A stretch of DNA of 64,000 bases from Capitulum mitella (GCA_030062745.1 CP099851.1:6325661-6389660), one strand, 5' to 3'. Positions 34,526-45,635 are shown, counted from the first letter of the stretch. Numbers and translations: made by a program. Notes: generated from the letters alone by a model not told the origin.

Positions 34526-35160
34526 CGCTTAGCAGTGGCTGGCTCCACACCACGGGAGCCGAGCATTGGCCGGAATGTCCCTGACGTGCCAGTCGTGACT
34601 GGATTGGCCAGACGATCGGGCCCATCAGGTAAACCGCAGCAAAACCGCTCGGTAACCGCACGTCACCCTCTGGAGCGGCGACGCAGCGCGCTGGCGACGT
34701 AGCACGTGTCACGTGGCGAGGCAGCCCACTTGCACAGCGGCGCACGCGGCAGCTTGTCGCGTGCATCCTCCCGATGGCATCCGCCGGCCCGCTCCCGACC
34801 AGCGCCCCGCTGTCTCCGCGATGGGCGCACAGGGGCGTCGGCCGGTGTTTGACCCCGCCTCAGTGGCGGCGGGATCGGCGCCGTCCACTGCCGCCTGCCC
34901 GCTCGGCGTGTCGTCTGCTCGTAAGCAGGACGAGCCGGCGCGGCCGGGTCCTCCCCGGAGCAGCGCTGGGTGCGCCCGTGGCCAGGTGTGGTACCATCGG
35001 AAGTCGAGTCGGCTGGATGACACGTTGTTGTTCGGGAGGCGCCGACCGCCGGCCGAAGGACACCTGAGCTGGACGTCGCGTCTCAGACGGAATCGCGTCC
35101 CGGTCTGTGGCGAGCGGTACGGCGTGCTGTCCGCTTGTGCGGACTGACAGTAGGTGCTCC
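34526..35160. other. GC-rich flank of SDR gene, no exon recognised
   Basis: GC- and CpG-rich DNA with open frames on both strands and no recognisable domain. It could contain the promoter of the minus-strand SDR gene or an upstream exon. Confidence 0.35.
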
Positions 35161-35199
35161 ATCTCGACAACAGGACAGACAGGACAGACCCGGCAATCA

Positions 35200-35525
35200 T
35201 CTCTTCCGCGGACCGGACAAACCGGGCACGGTTTAACCGGGACAGACCACAGGCACAGACCGGACACAGACCGGAGACAAACCGGACACAGACCGGGCAC
35301 GGCCTCTGGGCACAGACCGGATATTGCCTCTGGACACAGACGGGATACTGCCTCTGGACACAGACCGGATACTGCCTACGGGCACAGACCGGATGCTGCC
35401 CCTGGACACAGACCGGATACTGTCTCTGGACACAGACCAGATACTGCCTACGGGCACAGACCGGATGCTGTCCCTAGACACAGACCGGATACTGTCTCTG
35501 GACACAGATCGGACACTGACTCTGA
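35200..35525. repeat. 24-bp minisatellite
   Basis: Tandem units of CTCTGGACACAGACCGGATACTGC, slightly varied (TACGGGCACAGACCGGATG), preceded by shorter CAGACCGGACA units. The 24-base period preserves frames and gives spurious repetitive peptides on both strands. Confidence 0.93.
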
Positions 35526-35850
35526 CGGATGACATCGCCCAGAAAATCCGGTTCCTTGGCGATGGGACGGTAAGGTTTCGCAATAGAGGGGCAGTTGTTG
35601 TTGCACTTAGCTGGAACGTACTTATCCTTTTCCAGATTAATTATTGTTACGTTTGCATTACGTGCTGGATCTGGATTGCTCCCAGCCGAGCCGGCAGATG
35701 TGACGTAAATAACTAAATGTATTGTGGTTCTTTCTGTTGGGTATTTGTCCAGTCAAGTCCTTCACGGCCTCGTTTGTTCGTGGGCCAAGGGAAGAAGTGT
35801 GGCTTTTTGATTTCTCCCGAAGGCAGTGCTGCGCTGTTGGAAATATGCTA

Positions 35851-36617
35851 TTAACCCGTGCCCGACTGTGGGTTGGCGCCATTCACGCTCGACTGGGGGG
35901 GGGGGCGGTTGACCGCTCCCCTCTAACTCATGAACGGTCGGTCGCACGATAAAAATAAGCACACTGTTGAAAAGCTAGTGACGAGTGGAACTCGAAACTG
36001 ATCTCATTTTTAGATTGGATAATATGTCAGTCATTTACACCCTACACATGTTTCCTCCTAGTCGCGTGCATGAGACCGAGAAACGGCCTGGATCTTAAGG
36101 GCTGTGACTTATGAAGTCTAAATCACGGTGCCAGCGGTCAGGTAAAACTCCCCAGATGCCGATACACGCCTAATTTCTCCGATTCGTTTAATATGTACAC
36201 GGAAACGTTGAGGTAAAGGCACGGTGGCTGTCGCAATGCTGCACGGCGGGCGCTGCAGACGAAAGCGGTATCAAAGTAACGGGAACTAATTTTAGCGTTC
36301 TTTCTTTTTCGCGAAATATGCCGTTCCGAGTGTTGGTTCTTGATCCCAGCGTCAATAGTTATCAGTCTTCACAATTGGCGGAGCTTTATTCGCAAAAGTC
36401 TGTTTATTTCCAAAGTATGCAATTGTTTGAATTTTTTCAATTTCTTGGTATCAGTTATATATAGATATATATAATGATCTCATTTTATGTCTCATCTCAT
36501 CTCATCTCATATATATATATATATATAACATATATAACATAACATATATATAGTTTTATACATATATATATATATAATGATCTTATTTTATGTCTCGTCT
36601 CATCTCATCTCACCTCA

Positions 36618-36665
<48 letters not shown>

Positions 36666-36690
36666 CATATATAACATAACATATATATAG

Positions 36691-36731
<41 letters not shown>

Positions 36732-36798
36732 CTTCTCGTTTGTTCGGAAAAACCTCAGAGGCGCGGGCAACCGCCCCATCCAGTCGGGGGAGGGTTAA
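35851..36798 (-). mobile_element. Family B element, copy 5, with internal TA satellite
   Basis: TTAA is present at both ends (TTAACCCGTGCCCGACTG on the left, GGGGGAGGGTTAA on the right), with the family body reversed. From about 36,450 to 36,730 it is filled by TATA runs and CTCATCTCATCTCAT repeats, which replace the usual middle of the element. Confidence 0.78.
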
Positions 36799-36989
36799 CA
36801 ACAACTAACTAAACAAACCTGAGCCGATGGCGTCGATCGCAAAAGTCGACTTGAATTTATGGTGCGGCCACATTCGGGACGGGCATGTTTCCGAGGATGG
36901 TCTATTGGAGATCGTCCACAAGATCAGTGAGCGACCCTGACAACCCTGAGGCAGCGGCAGCAGTTACAGACCAGGCCTCACTGGGGCGT

Positions 36990-37383
36990 CGTTGCCTTGT
37001 TCATAGGACAAAACACGTACGGCGCAGCAGCCATAGGGTCATTAAGGTCACATTGTGCGAACCCGTGGACGAAGGAGATCACGAAGATAGAAGAGCCTAC
37101 TGAAAATATGTATTCCCGAAAAGCTTTCACCATTGTCGGATGCCCAACAAAAACGTTACCGTGTTTTCGTATTCTTTACATTCTGGTGGAGTTCTGTATA
37201 GATATGCACACTTACGTACTGGCCCCCAGAGCTATTCGATTGATTCTGTGCGGCACCATGATCTCAATCCGCGGGACTCACGCCTCCACAGGATCAAAAA
37301 TGCACCTGCCGCATGTCAGACTCGAGTCGACCAAGCGAGGCTTCCTCTTTAGAGCAGTGGCATCATGGAACCCCTGCCTTTAG
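36990..37383 (+). pseudogene. 3' fragment of non-LTR retrotransposon reverse transcriptase (probable)
   Basis: Near its end, one frame reads MHLPHVRLESTKRGFLFRAV followed by ASWN, which matches the motif at the C-terminus of LINE reverse-transcriptase proteins (P-x-x-R-L-x-x-x-K-x-x-F-x-x-R-A-x-x-x-W-N-x-L-P). Just upstream, in the other frame, SYSIDSVRHHDLNPRDSRLH fits the preceding Y-x-x-R-x...L-x-x-P-R-x-R region. The fragment is 5'-truncated and frameshifted. The family is not determined. Confidence 0.5.
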
Positions 37384-37889
37384 CCACCACAACGCACCTC
37401 TGTAAGATACTTTAAATAGCGTATCACTGGTAGAATGCGTACGTCCCCATTAATCGCATTTTAAAACTGCCTTGTTGTTTTTCGTTTCCGGATGTTTTTA
37501 TGTTTGTCTGTACATCTGTATGACAATACTATTTGGGTATTTCAGGCATCATGGCTGAAATAGCCAAACATGTTTACATGGTCATTGGAAATATACATAC
37601 ATGTGTGAACCAGTGTAATTAAAAGGTTTTCCGAGTCACGCATTTGGCAGCCACGCAACTCATCTTTGTCATATACCTTTGCTGCTGGCGATCAGTTGGC
37701 AAACTGCGTTTGTAACTTTATTTTGACATTATTATATCATACATCATTTTGACAAACATCGCTTGACGTCACGTGAAGCGAATTCAAGGCCACGCTAAGT
37801 CAGAGAAATTCGAAATTCGAAAATTCGAAATCAACTGAGCCCCTGGAGGTGATCTTGAGAAACTATCGCGGCCACCACAATGATATGCT

Positions 37890-38035
37890 AGGATATGATA
37901 GATAGATATATAGAACACAGGATGCTATAGATACCTGTGTTCTATAGCATCCTACCTATATAACTGTGTTCTATAGATAGGATGCTATAGAACACAGGTA
38001 GGCGGATGTGTCCGGCTACCTGTGTTCGCAGGTAG
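37890..38035. repeat. Local inverted duplications
   Basis: The words GAACACAGGATGCTATAG, CTATAGCATCCTACC and AACACAGGTAGGCGGA occur in alternating orientations, forming several overlapping palindromes, and AGGTAGGCGGACAC is doubled. Family A copies elsewhere have only the single CTTACCTGCACACCAAAT segment here. Confidence 0.85.
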
Positions 38036-38743
38036 GCGGACACAATGATTGTGTCCGCATACCTGCGAACCATATTTGGTGGCTCTGTCTCCAGAGGTTT
38101 TCGACAAGGAGCGATTTCCATAAAACAATGTGTGCGCCCCTGGCGGCCGCCTTGGGAACTAAGGTGGTCACGACTAGGGATGCACCGGATATCCGGTCCG
38201 GCCGGATATCGGGCCGGATATTAGAGATTATCCGGTATCCGGTATGCGGCCGGATATTTTTGTGATCCGACCGGATACTGCCGGATATTTAACCTCCCGG
38301 TGTACAATCAAGACGTTGCTGTAATGTCTGCGTCCAAAACCGTTCCAGGGGAAACGTGGCTTGTTCTATTACATTGTCGATGTAACTGGCAGTTCCAAGT
38401 CGGTCTGGAGACCTTGGAACCAATTTTTTCTGTATTGGTCCGGGAGGGTTCGGACATATCCTGCAAGAATGGGACTCAAGTTCAAAACTGTGAAACAATA
38501 GCCAGCATGCGGTCAGCAGCCCATCTTATGATTTCCTTTTTTCGAAATATTTCTTATCTTTCTCAAATTCTGACACAAACGCATTAAGAAAAAATATAAA
38601 TTGTGGGCACTGGAAAATGAGACAGTATTTAAAGTCATACCGTAAGCATATTTATTACTGTATGAACATTAAACTTTGCAGAAATGTAGTGATAACCGCT
38701 GCGGTCAGTTCTTGCTTAATGGATCATCTCCATCACCTCTTAT

Positions 38744-39630
38744 CTATCGGCAACACGCACGCACGCGCCTGGGTACGCGCACCAGCATTTTACGCGGTAT
38801 CTCTAGGTCCAGAGCAGCGATCACCTGACTCATCCAGCGCTTTAGGGCGACTTTGGATGTTACGTACCAGTCTCTCTGATACATCCTCTGCTTAATGATG
38901 CCCCAGATGTCCTCAGTAGGACACACCTGGTGCACACAGGGGGACTGCTGTCACGCACTACATACGGCACTCTGGCCCCTTCCAGCAACTTGAGCGTTTT
39001 CTTCGCATAATGAGCGCTGGCCAAGTCTGGCCAGATCAACATGTCCCTCTCGAAACAGTACTCATCCAAATATGGGATGAGCACATTTCCTACGCACTTC
39101 TCACGGTACATGTTACCATCAACATTACCCATACCCGGCATGATAACCGGCTTTGTCACACCCCTGAGAGAGATGGCGGGCCACACGAAAAGATTACGGG
39201 GAAACTTGCTCTCTGGCCTCAGTTGTACTTTTGCTGGACTTCTGCTGGACGTGCTCCAACAGAGTACCCAAGGTTTCCTGACATATACCTCTCGTGATAG
39301 GTGAAGTAGCTTTCGTCGTCCATGGCAATGCCCCGTTCTTTCCGATTTCATGTGATCCGCGGGACAGTTTGCGGATGCGGGTCTTTTGGGCGACCTCTTG
39401 TTTTTGGGTGACCTGAGGTGACCTCTTGCTCTTTCGGTACCGAACCTTGTTTGCCACCAATACTTTTTGGCACGTACGTTCTGGAGATTCCAAACCTTCC
39501 AGCCGGAACGCATTATGACACCCATTATTTTTACAGCTCGAATCAGCTGTAGCTGTCTTTTAACACGCGCACTGGAATGGGGGTCTTGTTGTGCCCCCAC
39601 CTGCTCTTCTTGAATATCTCGAGAACGCAT
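38744..39630 (-). pseudogene. Tc1/mariner-type transposase relic (copy 1)
   Basis: Three frames share the conserved parts on the minus strand: the first catalytic aspartate in the AMDDESYFTYHERYMSGNLG region (around 39,300), FVWPAISLRGVTKPVIMPG and WPDLASAHYAKKTLKLLE with the second aspartate (around 39,020), and finally CVHQVCPTEDIWGIIKQRMY with the third acidic residue (around 38,900). About 37 residues separate the second and third acidic residues, which would fit a DD37E-like subgroup if the frameshift between them is neutral. At least two frameshifts and a TGA interrupt the gene, so no functional enzyme is encoded. The N-terminal DNA-binding part is only partly present (VTQKQEVAQKTRIRKLSRG). 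Confidence 0.82.
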
Positions 39631-40168
39631 CTGAGCTGGTTGCTGTTACTTTGTGACATTTATGGCAATTGAATAACTCGTCGAATGGCGTAGAAAAATT
39701 GGAAATCGGCTAGAAATTTTGAAGTTTCAAGCATTTGAAGTCAGGCAAACATCACGAAAACGACGGTTGTCGCTGACAAATGGGAACTTTGTGAAAGAAC
39801 TGGCATTCTTCTTAAGACTGCTCTTTGAACACAGTCAGGCGATGTCATTCGGGCATAAGTGATGGACGTACCAAGGCCACAGCCAGGGTCAATAAGGGTT
39901 AAGGGCATCAAAGGTCAAGGTTTGTGACCTGATCCAGATTTGCTTTGCAGGATGTCAGGTTGTATGGAATATGCATTCGAAGGCCCTAATAAAAACACGT
40001 GTGCGCACACTGATATGCTTACATATTCCAAGGTCAGTGAAGGCCAGGGTCGTTAAAGACCAAGGTCAAATATCTTGTAACCTTGCTCAGATTTGTTCTG
40101 CGGCATATCGATTTGTATGAAATATGCATTCAAAGACCCTAATAAAGACACGTGTGCGCACACGCAGA

Positions 40169-40169
<1 letters not shown>

Positions 40170-40230
<61 letters not shown>
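40170..40230. repeat. (TA)n microsatellite in composite element
   Basis: A TA run at the end of a tandem unit; a matching run lies at the same site in the sister copy at 49,682-49,732 and in the diverged relic at 59,595-59,650. Confidence 0.95.
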
Positions 40231-40232
<2 letters not shown>

Positions 40233-41482
40233 AGAGTCATTTCAGGTCAAGGTCATCAAAGGTCAAGGGCAGGTTTTTGTGACCTGGTCCGGATTTGTTT
40301 TGCAATACATCGATTTGTGTGAAATACGCATTCAAAGACCCTTCTAAAACACGTTTGGCACATTGATACTGACATGTATATACATAAATAGCTATACATA
40401 CATACAGAAATATAAACGCTGGAAATGACCAGATGTACCGATGTTGGCTACCTTCACTGAAAATACGCCAAAAGATACATGTCGTGCCCTCATTTACTCT
40501 CAAACTGTCCCGTGTTGTTCGAAATCTGATCTGTAAAAGATGAAAAAAATGACGTCACAGGTCATTGACCTGACATGACCTCGGCCCAAAATCCCCAGTC
40601 AAGACGCCAAATGAATGGAAGTTATCGTATTCCACGTTTTAACGGCCCAACAAACACCCCGTTTCGTTCGGAAAGTTGTACGGAATGGCCTGCACAGGCC
40701 GATAAAGTGTCCAAAGTTGACCTTTTCCACCCCATTTGGCCTTGAAGATATCGACTCACAAGCTGTGGGCATTTTTTACTAATTTTTTCAGTTTCCCACA
40801 TCTTTCTTTTCCATTCAGTCTTTTCGGTTTCATTATTTCAGTAGAAATAGTAAATAAAAACATGTATACATAATATCCGGTATCCGGCCGGATATCCGGC
40901 CGGATATTCAGCACCCGATCCGGCATATCCGGTATCCGGCCGGATCACAAAAATCCCGATCCGGTGCATCCCTAGTCACGACCCCAAACAGGCGACTCCC
41001 TCCCAGCCCAAGCAGAATCGGCGTACCAAGTTTGACACACCTGTCGTCGCTCGTTTGACCTGTGGCCCGACAAAGGTGTGGGGACCTATCATGCTTCCCA
41101 TTGCAAATTTCAGCCATGATGACATTTTCGTGACCTGGGAGATCATCCATTGACCCAGACCCAGAGCTCATACATTTTCCGACAGCTAAAAGAACGACAA
41201 ATACGCTGATACTTATGGAATCAATTTTTTAAAACCATATTACCATTAAAACTTGGACATATTTTGACATGTCCGCTTTGAGGTAATCACCGTAACCTGG
41301 GATGCCATTTGTCGATCTGAAACCAAGAAAATCGGATGTCGTTGGGTTGCTTACGTGGCGAGCAGCGCTCTGGCTCTTGTCGCGTTGCTCTATCTCTCTC
41401 TGTTCAGGCGTTAGTGAGGGGGGTCGTTTTAGGACCCTCGCCAAGCGAGAGTGTAAAAATGGCCCCACTGGGCAAGGGTTAA

Positions 41483-42527
41483 GTCTTGTAATAGTTTTCT
41501 TGTTGGGAAAACCACGTGCTCTTCTATAGATTTAAAACTACCGACGGCATAAACAATCGTGCACCGCAAAGCATATTTATCGAAGTAGGCTAATTTTTTC
41601 CCGGTCTGTGTTCATGAGGGAAACAAATAATTCTATTTCGAAAGGTGGCGCTGCCTGGGCGTCTCCCTCTGGAATCCGCTGGTGTGATACACAGACGCCA
41701 CCGTGGGTGCAGAGGCACTATACCGCCAATGAATGCTGGTCTGACAGCAGTGAGTCGACGATGTTGCCCCCTGCAGTCACCATTCGCTGTGCCCGGGCTG
41801 CGGTCCATTACGCGGCGTCTGCAACGCACGTGCTTCACAGACACGGATGTGACTCTGACGTCGGCTGGAAATGCAGATACTTTCCCGACTTTGCGGGAAA
41901 AACCGACATCACGGCAATGGTGGTGCATTGGAAAAAATGAAACGAAAAACGGTGTTTGTGTTCCCAGTAACAATGGAAAATTCTGCCCCTGCATGCAATA
42001 CTAGGCACATAATTGAGTTTTTGAACTTCATCGGCTCAAGCTGGATGTATTTGCAGGCTCACCAATACGCTAGACTTCCGGGGATGTGGTTTTGTAAACG
42101 ATGGCTATAAACAGACTAATTCGAGAGTGTGTAGTGGAACCGCACGACCGCTTGTGTGACGTGCAAGAATGTCTTTGATAAATGTGGCTTTCTTTGTCTA
42201 CCATGAGGTGCCCGTCGAATGGATAAACCACTTATCAGGAAACGCCAAGCACCTATCGCAAGGAAATAACCTTCTAATCTGAAGTACGTCGAGTTATCCG
42301 GGAGCGTTATACACTTGCGTCATTCGCTGTGCCGCATGTACAGCATTTCGGTCATGCCTTCATGGTTATCGGAGTGTTTCCGGCTTCACCTGAGTTATCC
42401 GCCATTGTCATGCACCTGTCAACTCATTTTTTGTATATCTTGACTCAATATCTTAGATAAGCTTCCATTTTACGTGTGGTAGAAAACTGAAAAAGAGAGT
42501 TACGTCAGTCAGTACTGAAGATGCGTT
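41483..42527. other. Intergenic DNA with a second 190-bp dispersed repeat copy
   Basis: From about 41,605 to 41,830 this contains the inverted counterpart of the repeat at 10,580-10,778 (CGAAAGGTGGCGCTGCC, ATCCGCTGGTGTGATACACAG). The remainder shows no exon or known element. Confidence 0.55.
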
Positions 42528-42671
42528 TTGCTCTTGGCCTTCGGGCAGAGTGCACCGGTGGCTGTCGTTTTCTGCCGCAGGGGTGATGCGGCTAGCCCGC
42601 CACCACCGGCGGCGCTCCCCCCACCGCCGGTGTCCGCCCGGCGCCGGCCACACCGCGGTCAGGATCTGACC

Positions 42672-42870
42672 ATGCCCGGCGGCGGTGGCGCTGCGCCTCG
42701 GGTCCTGCCGCCGCTGCCGCCGCTGCTGCCGCCGCTGCTAGTGCTGTCGCTGCTGCTGCTGTTGGGTCAGGCCGGCTGGGCCCACCCTCACCCGCCGCTG
42801 GAGCGGCCGCCGACCAACTGCAGCCTGCAACACCTCTGCCCGGCGCAGAGCTGCCGGAACGGCACTACAG
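42672..42870 (+). CDS. First exon: signal peptide and start of EGF-like module
   Basis: ATG lies in a CpG-rich block. The product begins MPGGGGAAPRVLPPLPP, then a long leucine-rich hydrophobic core (LLVLSLLLLLGQAGWA) typical of a signal peptide, and then a secreted part with CSLQHLCPAQSCRNGTT, the first cysteines of an EGF-like module. The next EGF exon needs phase 2, but no clear donor in that phase follows; a degenerate CAGGGGAAACC-type repeat starts exactly where the donor is expected, so the exon end is approximate. Upstream frame extension to 42,528 has no start context and is probably leader. The product would be an extracellular EGF-domain protein. Confidence 0.66.
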
Positions 42871-43090
42871 GAGAGGGGGAAACCGTTCCGCAGGACAGGG
42901 GAAACCATAAACGAACAGGGGCCACCAGTCCACCCGAATGGGGTAACGTGTGCATCGGACAGGGTTAAAATGCCCACCGGAGAGGGGAAAACCTTCCCTC
43001 CTAACAGGGGTGACGTGTCCAACCGACAGGGAAAACGTTCCCACTGGTCATTCCCAATCAATCCAGTCAATCCCACGTGATCGACCGTTA
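42870..43090. repeat. Degenerate tandem repeat after first exon
   Basis: Imperfect units of the type ACAGGGGAAACCGTTCC and GGAGAGGGGAAAACCTTCC, spaced 30-50 bases apart. It may have overrun the splice donor of the preceding exon. Confidence 0.6.
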
Positions 43091-43525
43091 GATAGCAAGG
43101 ACTGACCCATGAGAATATGTAGGCCTCGCTTGACACGAAAACAAACACAACTGACAGTGCGCGGCAACGGACGTGGAACTACACGCCGGACATCAGGCCA
43201 TCGAGGGTGGAGAGACTGGATTAACGGACAATCGACGGCATCAGGCGCCGGGCAATATCGGACATTCCGGCCGAAATCCCGTTCGTGGCGATGATATTAG
43301 AGCCGCAGCACGCGGCTACCGAGTGACGGTCCTAGCAGGAAGTGGGCCCCATCGGACCGACTGTTACCAAATTGCTCTAACAGGAGCAGTGCAATATGGC
43401 TCAGTCCAAAGTCACCAGCCAATGTCGCGACCATCGCCGTCCGTACCGCGTTCTGGCTACCCCTCCAAACTCACCCATGTTGGAGTCCGTTCTGTCATCT
43501 TCCCGCCGGTCTGTTGTGCGCGCAG

Positions 43526-43671
43526 GGGCGAGTGCTGCTGCGAGGACGGATACACGGGGCTTTTCTGCGAGGCAGACGCCGACGACTGTCTCTCGTCTCC
43601 GTGCCAGCACGGCGGCACCTGCTCTGACCGGCTGCGCGACTACTCCTGCTCCTGTCGGCCGGGATATACAG
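43526..43671 (+). CDS. EGF-like exon (two modules)
   Basis: The acceptor is TGCGCGCAG and the donor GTCAGC; phase 2 in, phase 1 out (phase 1 is usual for EGF exons). It encodes the second half of one EGF module (GECCCEDGYTGLFCEAD) and most of another (DDCLSSPCQHGGTC, then SDRLRDYSCSCRPGYTG). The second begins with D-x-D-D-C, which resembles the calcium-binding EGF start. Best fit is continuation of the signal-peptide exon at 42,672. Later exons of this gene were not found in the remaining window. Confidence 0.85.
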
Positions 43672-43905
43672 GTCAGCGGGCCTCCCCCAGCCGGGATACA
43701 CAGGTCAGCGGGCCTCCCCCAGCCGAGATACACAGGTCAGCGGGCCTCCCCCAGCCGGGATACACAGGTCAGTGGGCCTCCCCCAGCCGAGATACACAGG
43801 TCAGCAGGCCGGGATACACAGGTCAGCGGACCTCCCCCGACGGGGATGCACAGATCAGCAATGCTCCCCCGGCTGGGATGAGCAGGTCAGCAGGCCTCCC
43901 CTCGG
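43659..43905 (+). repeat. 32-bp minisatellite containing exon end and splice donor
   Basis: About seven units of CCGGGATACACAGGTCAG followed by CGGGCCTCCCCCAG. The first unit starts within the EGF exon, so each unit repeats the last coding bases (GGATACACAG) and the donor GTCAGC. This is the same architecture as the 88-bp array at 9,091 but in an unrelated exon. Confidence 0.9.
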
Positions 43906-44408
43906 CCGCCGGGGTCGCCACGTCGGGGCCGTGGCGCGACTCGCGACGGTTATTGCAACGCTGTGGTTACCCGCGCATGCCGATTGTAGTGATCGATGCA
44001 CGGAGCCATTGGTTAATGTAACACCACGTCATCTTTGCTTGGCGGCCTCTTGGATTGGTCTGCGTGGGTTAAGGGCAGGAACAACTGATAAGAATGTGTT
44101 TCGCAGCGACGACATCCATTACCAAGTATTTCACGACGGAAAATGAGAAAATTCATCCGACCTAATATCAAGCTCATGTTTTCGCGATGTAACACGAAAA
44201 GGCTGGGAAAATTGGGTGCTTCGTTCCCCGCTTTCCCCGACGTGTGCGTGCTTACCGAAGGCTCGAGTATGACGCCGGCTTTGGCCCGTGTTCCAGAGTT
44301 TCTCGGAATAGGTGTCATTTGCAGTCATTTCTGTTGCGATTGGTCGTAAACGAATTTAAGCGAGAAGTAAGGGAACTGCAATGTGCGTGGTGATGTTAAA
44401 GGAGAATG

Positions 44409-45635
44409 TTAACCCTATTCCCGGAGGGCTAGACGTTATGGCCGATTCCCGTCAGGGGGGGGGGGGGGCGGATTCGGCCCCCCCTGAGATCTCGAGAACT
44501 ACTTGTCTGATTTCATCGCAACAAACGGCAATCGATTTGCCGTGACGTGAACTACATTTTTATAAAAAGAAATTTTCAAAATTTTCAAATTTGTGGATAC
44601 GGGGGGCAAAAATGTCAAAATGGGGATACCTTTGGACTTCTTATAACTCCGTTGTTTATGGACCGATTTTGATGAAACTGGCATGAATCGATAGAATATG
44701 AATAGGGCTTTTACCATGGGTCCACAAATCTGAAATTTGCAGAAAAATTCATGGACGTTCACAGGGTTTCAAAAATAGGAGGATTAGTTTTCTAACAACT
44801 GAATGAACAAAAGAGGCAAACACCCATTTTTGGCTTCTGATAGTCATGTTATACTAATTAAGTACAAATCGCATTACAATGTTTGTATAATGTTAGCATA
44901 GGCGGTGCCAGGGACATGAAAAAGGGGGAACTGTCATGGTCACACGTTTCTCAGATCAACTTGTGACCCTTGACCTTAAATGACCTCCAGTGACCTTGGG
45001 GTCACTTGGAATGATTTCGTGTGCATTTAATATTATCTGTAAACGATTTCAATCATTTGAATTCACTCAATTTCAAAAATTTCATATTATCTCTATTGCG
45101 ATATAGGGTACGCGCACGGACATTTTAGGTCATAGCTCCGTGACCCGACCTAATATCAAGCTGAAACTTGGTACACAAGTAGAGGGAACCGTTCTACGCC
45201 ATATATATTCCGGGTTCGGCATTCGCAAAAACGGCGCCGAAAATATTGCAAAAGAAACTAATTTTGAATTTTGACCTTGACCCGACCTTGTAAAATGACC
45301 TCAGGTATACAGGATTACATCTGCACATTGCCCAACTCTTTTGCTATACATCCATATAAAGTTTTAAGTTCTATCTTTAAAACTCTGTTTTTGGCAGACA
45401 TTTTCCTTTCACCCTTAACATGGCCAAAAATGGCCTGAGGTGTCTCCCAAAAACGTTGCCTGGCTCCGCCGCTGAGCAAAATAGAATTTTGAAATTTTTT
45501 CACAGGACGTAGAAAGAATAGCTAGGAAAAGTCACCAAGTTTCGTGAATCAAAAAGCCTGCATCAAAAAGCCTGGAATTGGCAAGCAAAAAACCTGAGGA
45601 GGGCGGATTCAGCTCCCTGCCGGGAATAGGGTTAA
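44409..45635 (-). mobile_element. Family C element, full-length reference copy
   Basis: Both ends carry TTAA and a perfect 16-base inverted terminus TTAACCCTATTCCCGG. Just inside, the left end has a G-run of 14 and a matching C-run separated by GGATTCGG. Length 1,227 bases, no long frame, so non-autonomous. Internal DNA is rich in TGACCTTGACC-type motifs. Confidence 0.87.

Larger units (their letters stand above)
38175..40974 (-). mobile_element. hAT-like composite element with mariner-type transposase relic, copy 1
   Basis: The 2,800-bp element is bounded by inverted termini TAGGGATGCACCGGAT and by the exact 8-bp duplication GTCACGAC (38167-38174 and 40975-40982). An 8-bp duplication with T at position 2 and A at position 7 is the hAT pattern. 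The subterminal DNA is a dense array of ATCCGGCCGGATAT palindromes. The interior is unexpected: the minus strand encodes a decayed IS630/Tc1/mariner-type transposase. A tandem repeat of about 140 bases (GTGACCTGATCCAGATTTG, GTGTGAAATACGCATTCAAAGACCC) and a TA run complete the element. A hAT-type transposase is not present, so it is non-autonomous by that class. Confidence 0.88.
37640..41482 (+). mobile_element. Family A element, copy 3, split by an 8-bp-duplicating element
   Basis: The left part (about 37,640-38,174) and the right part (40,975-41,482) join into one family A copy, with TTAA after GGGCAAGGG at the right end. The 2.8-kb element between them duplicated GTCACGAC. Within the left part, 37,880-38,030 contains a young local rearrangement absent from the other family A copies. 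Confidence 0.8.

Noticed and set aside
34029..34766. Long repetitive minus-strand proteins
   Set aside because: Products of the 37-bp minisatellite, open in all frames.
35107..35716. Repetitive histidine/arginine/proline frames
   Set aside because: Products of the 24-bp minisatellite on both strands.
43173..44021. A 282-residue open frame covering the EGF exon and the 32-bp array
   Set aside because: Only the 146 bases between acceptor and donor have EGF sequence and GC character; the rest is intron and minisatellite that happen to lack stops.
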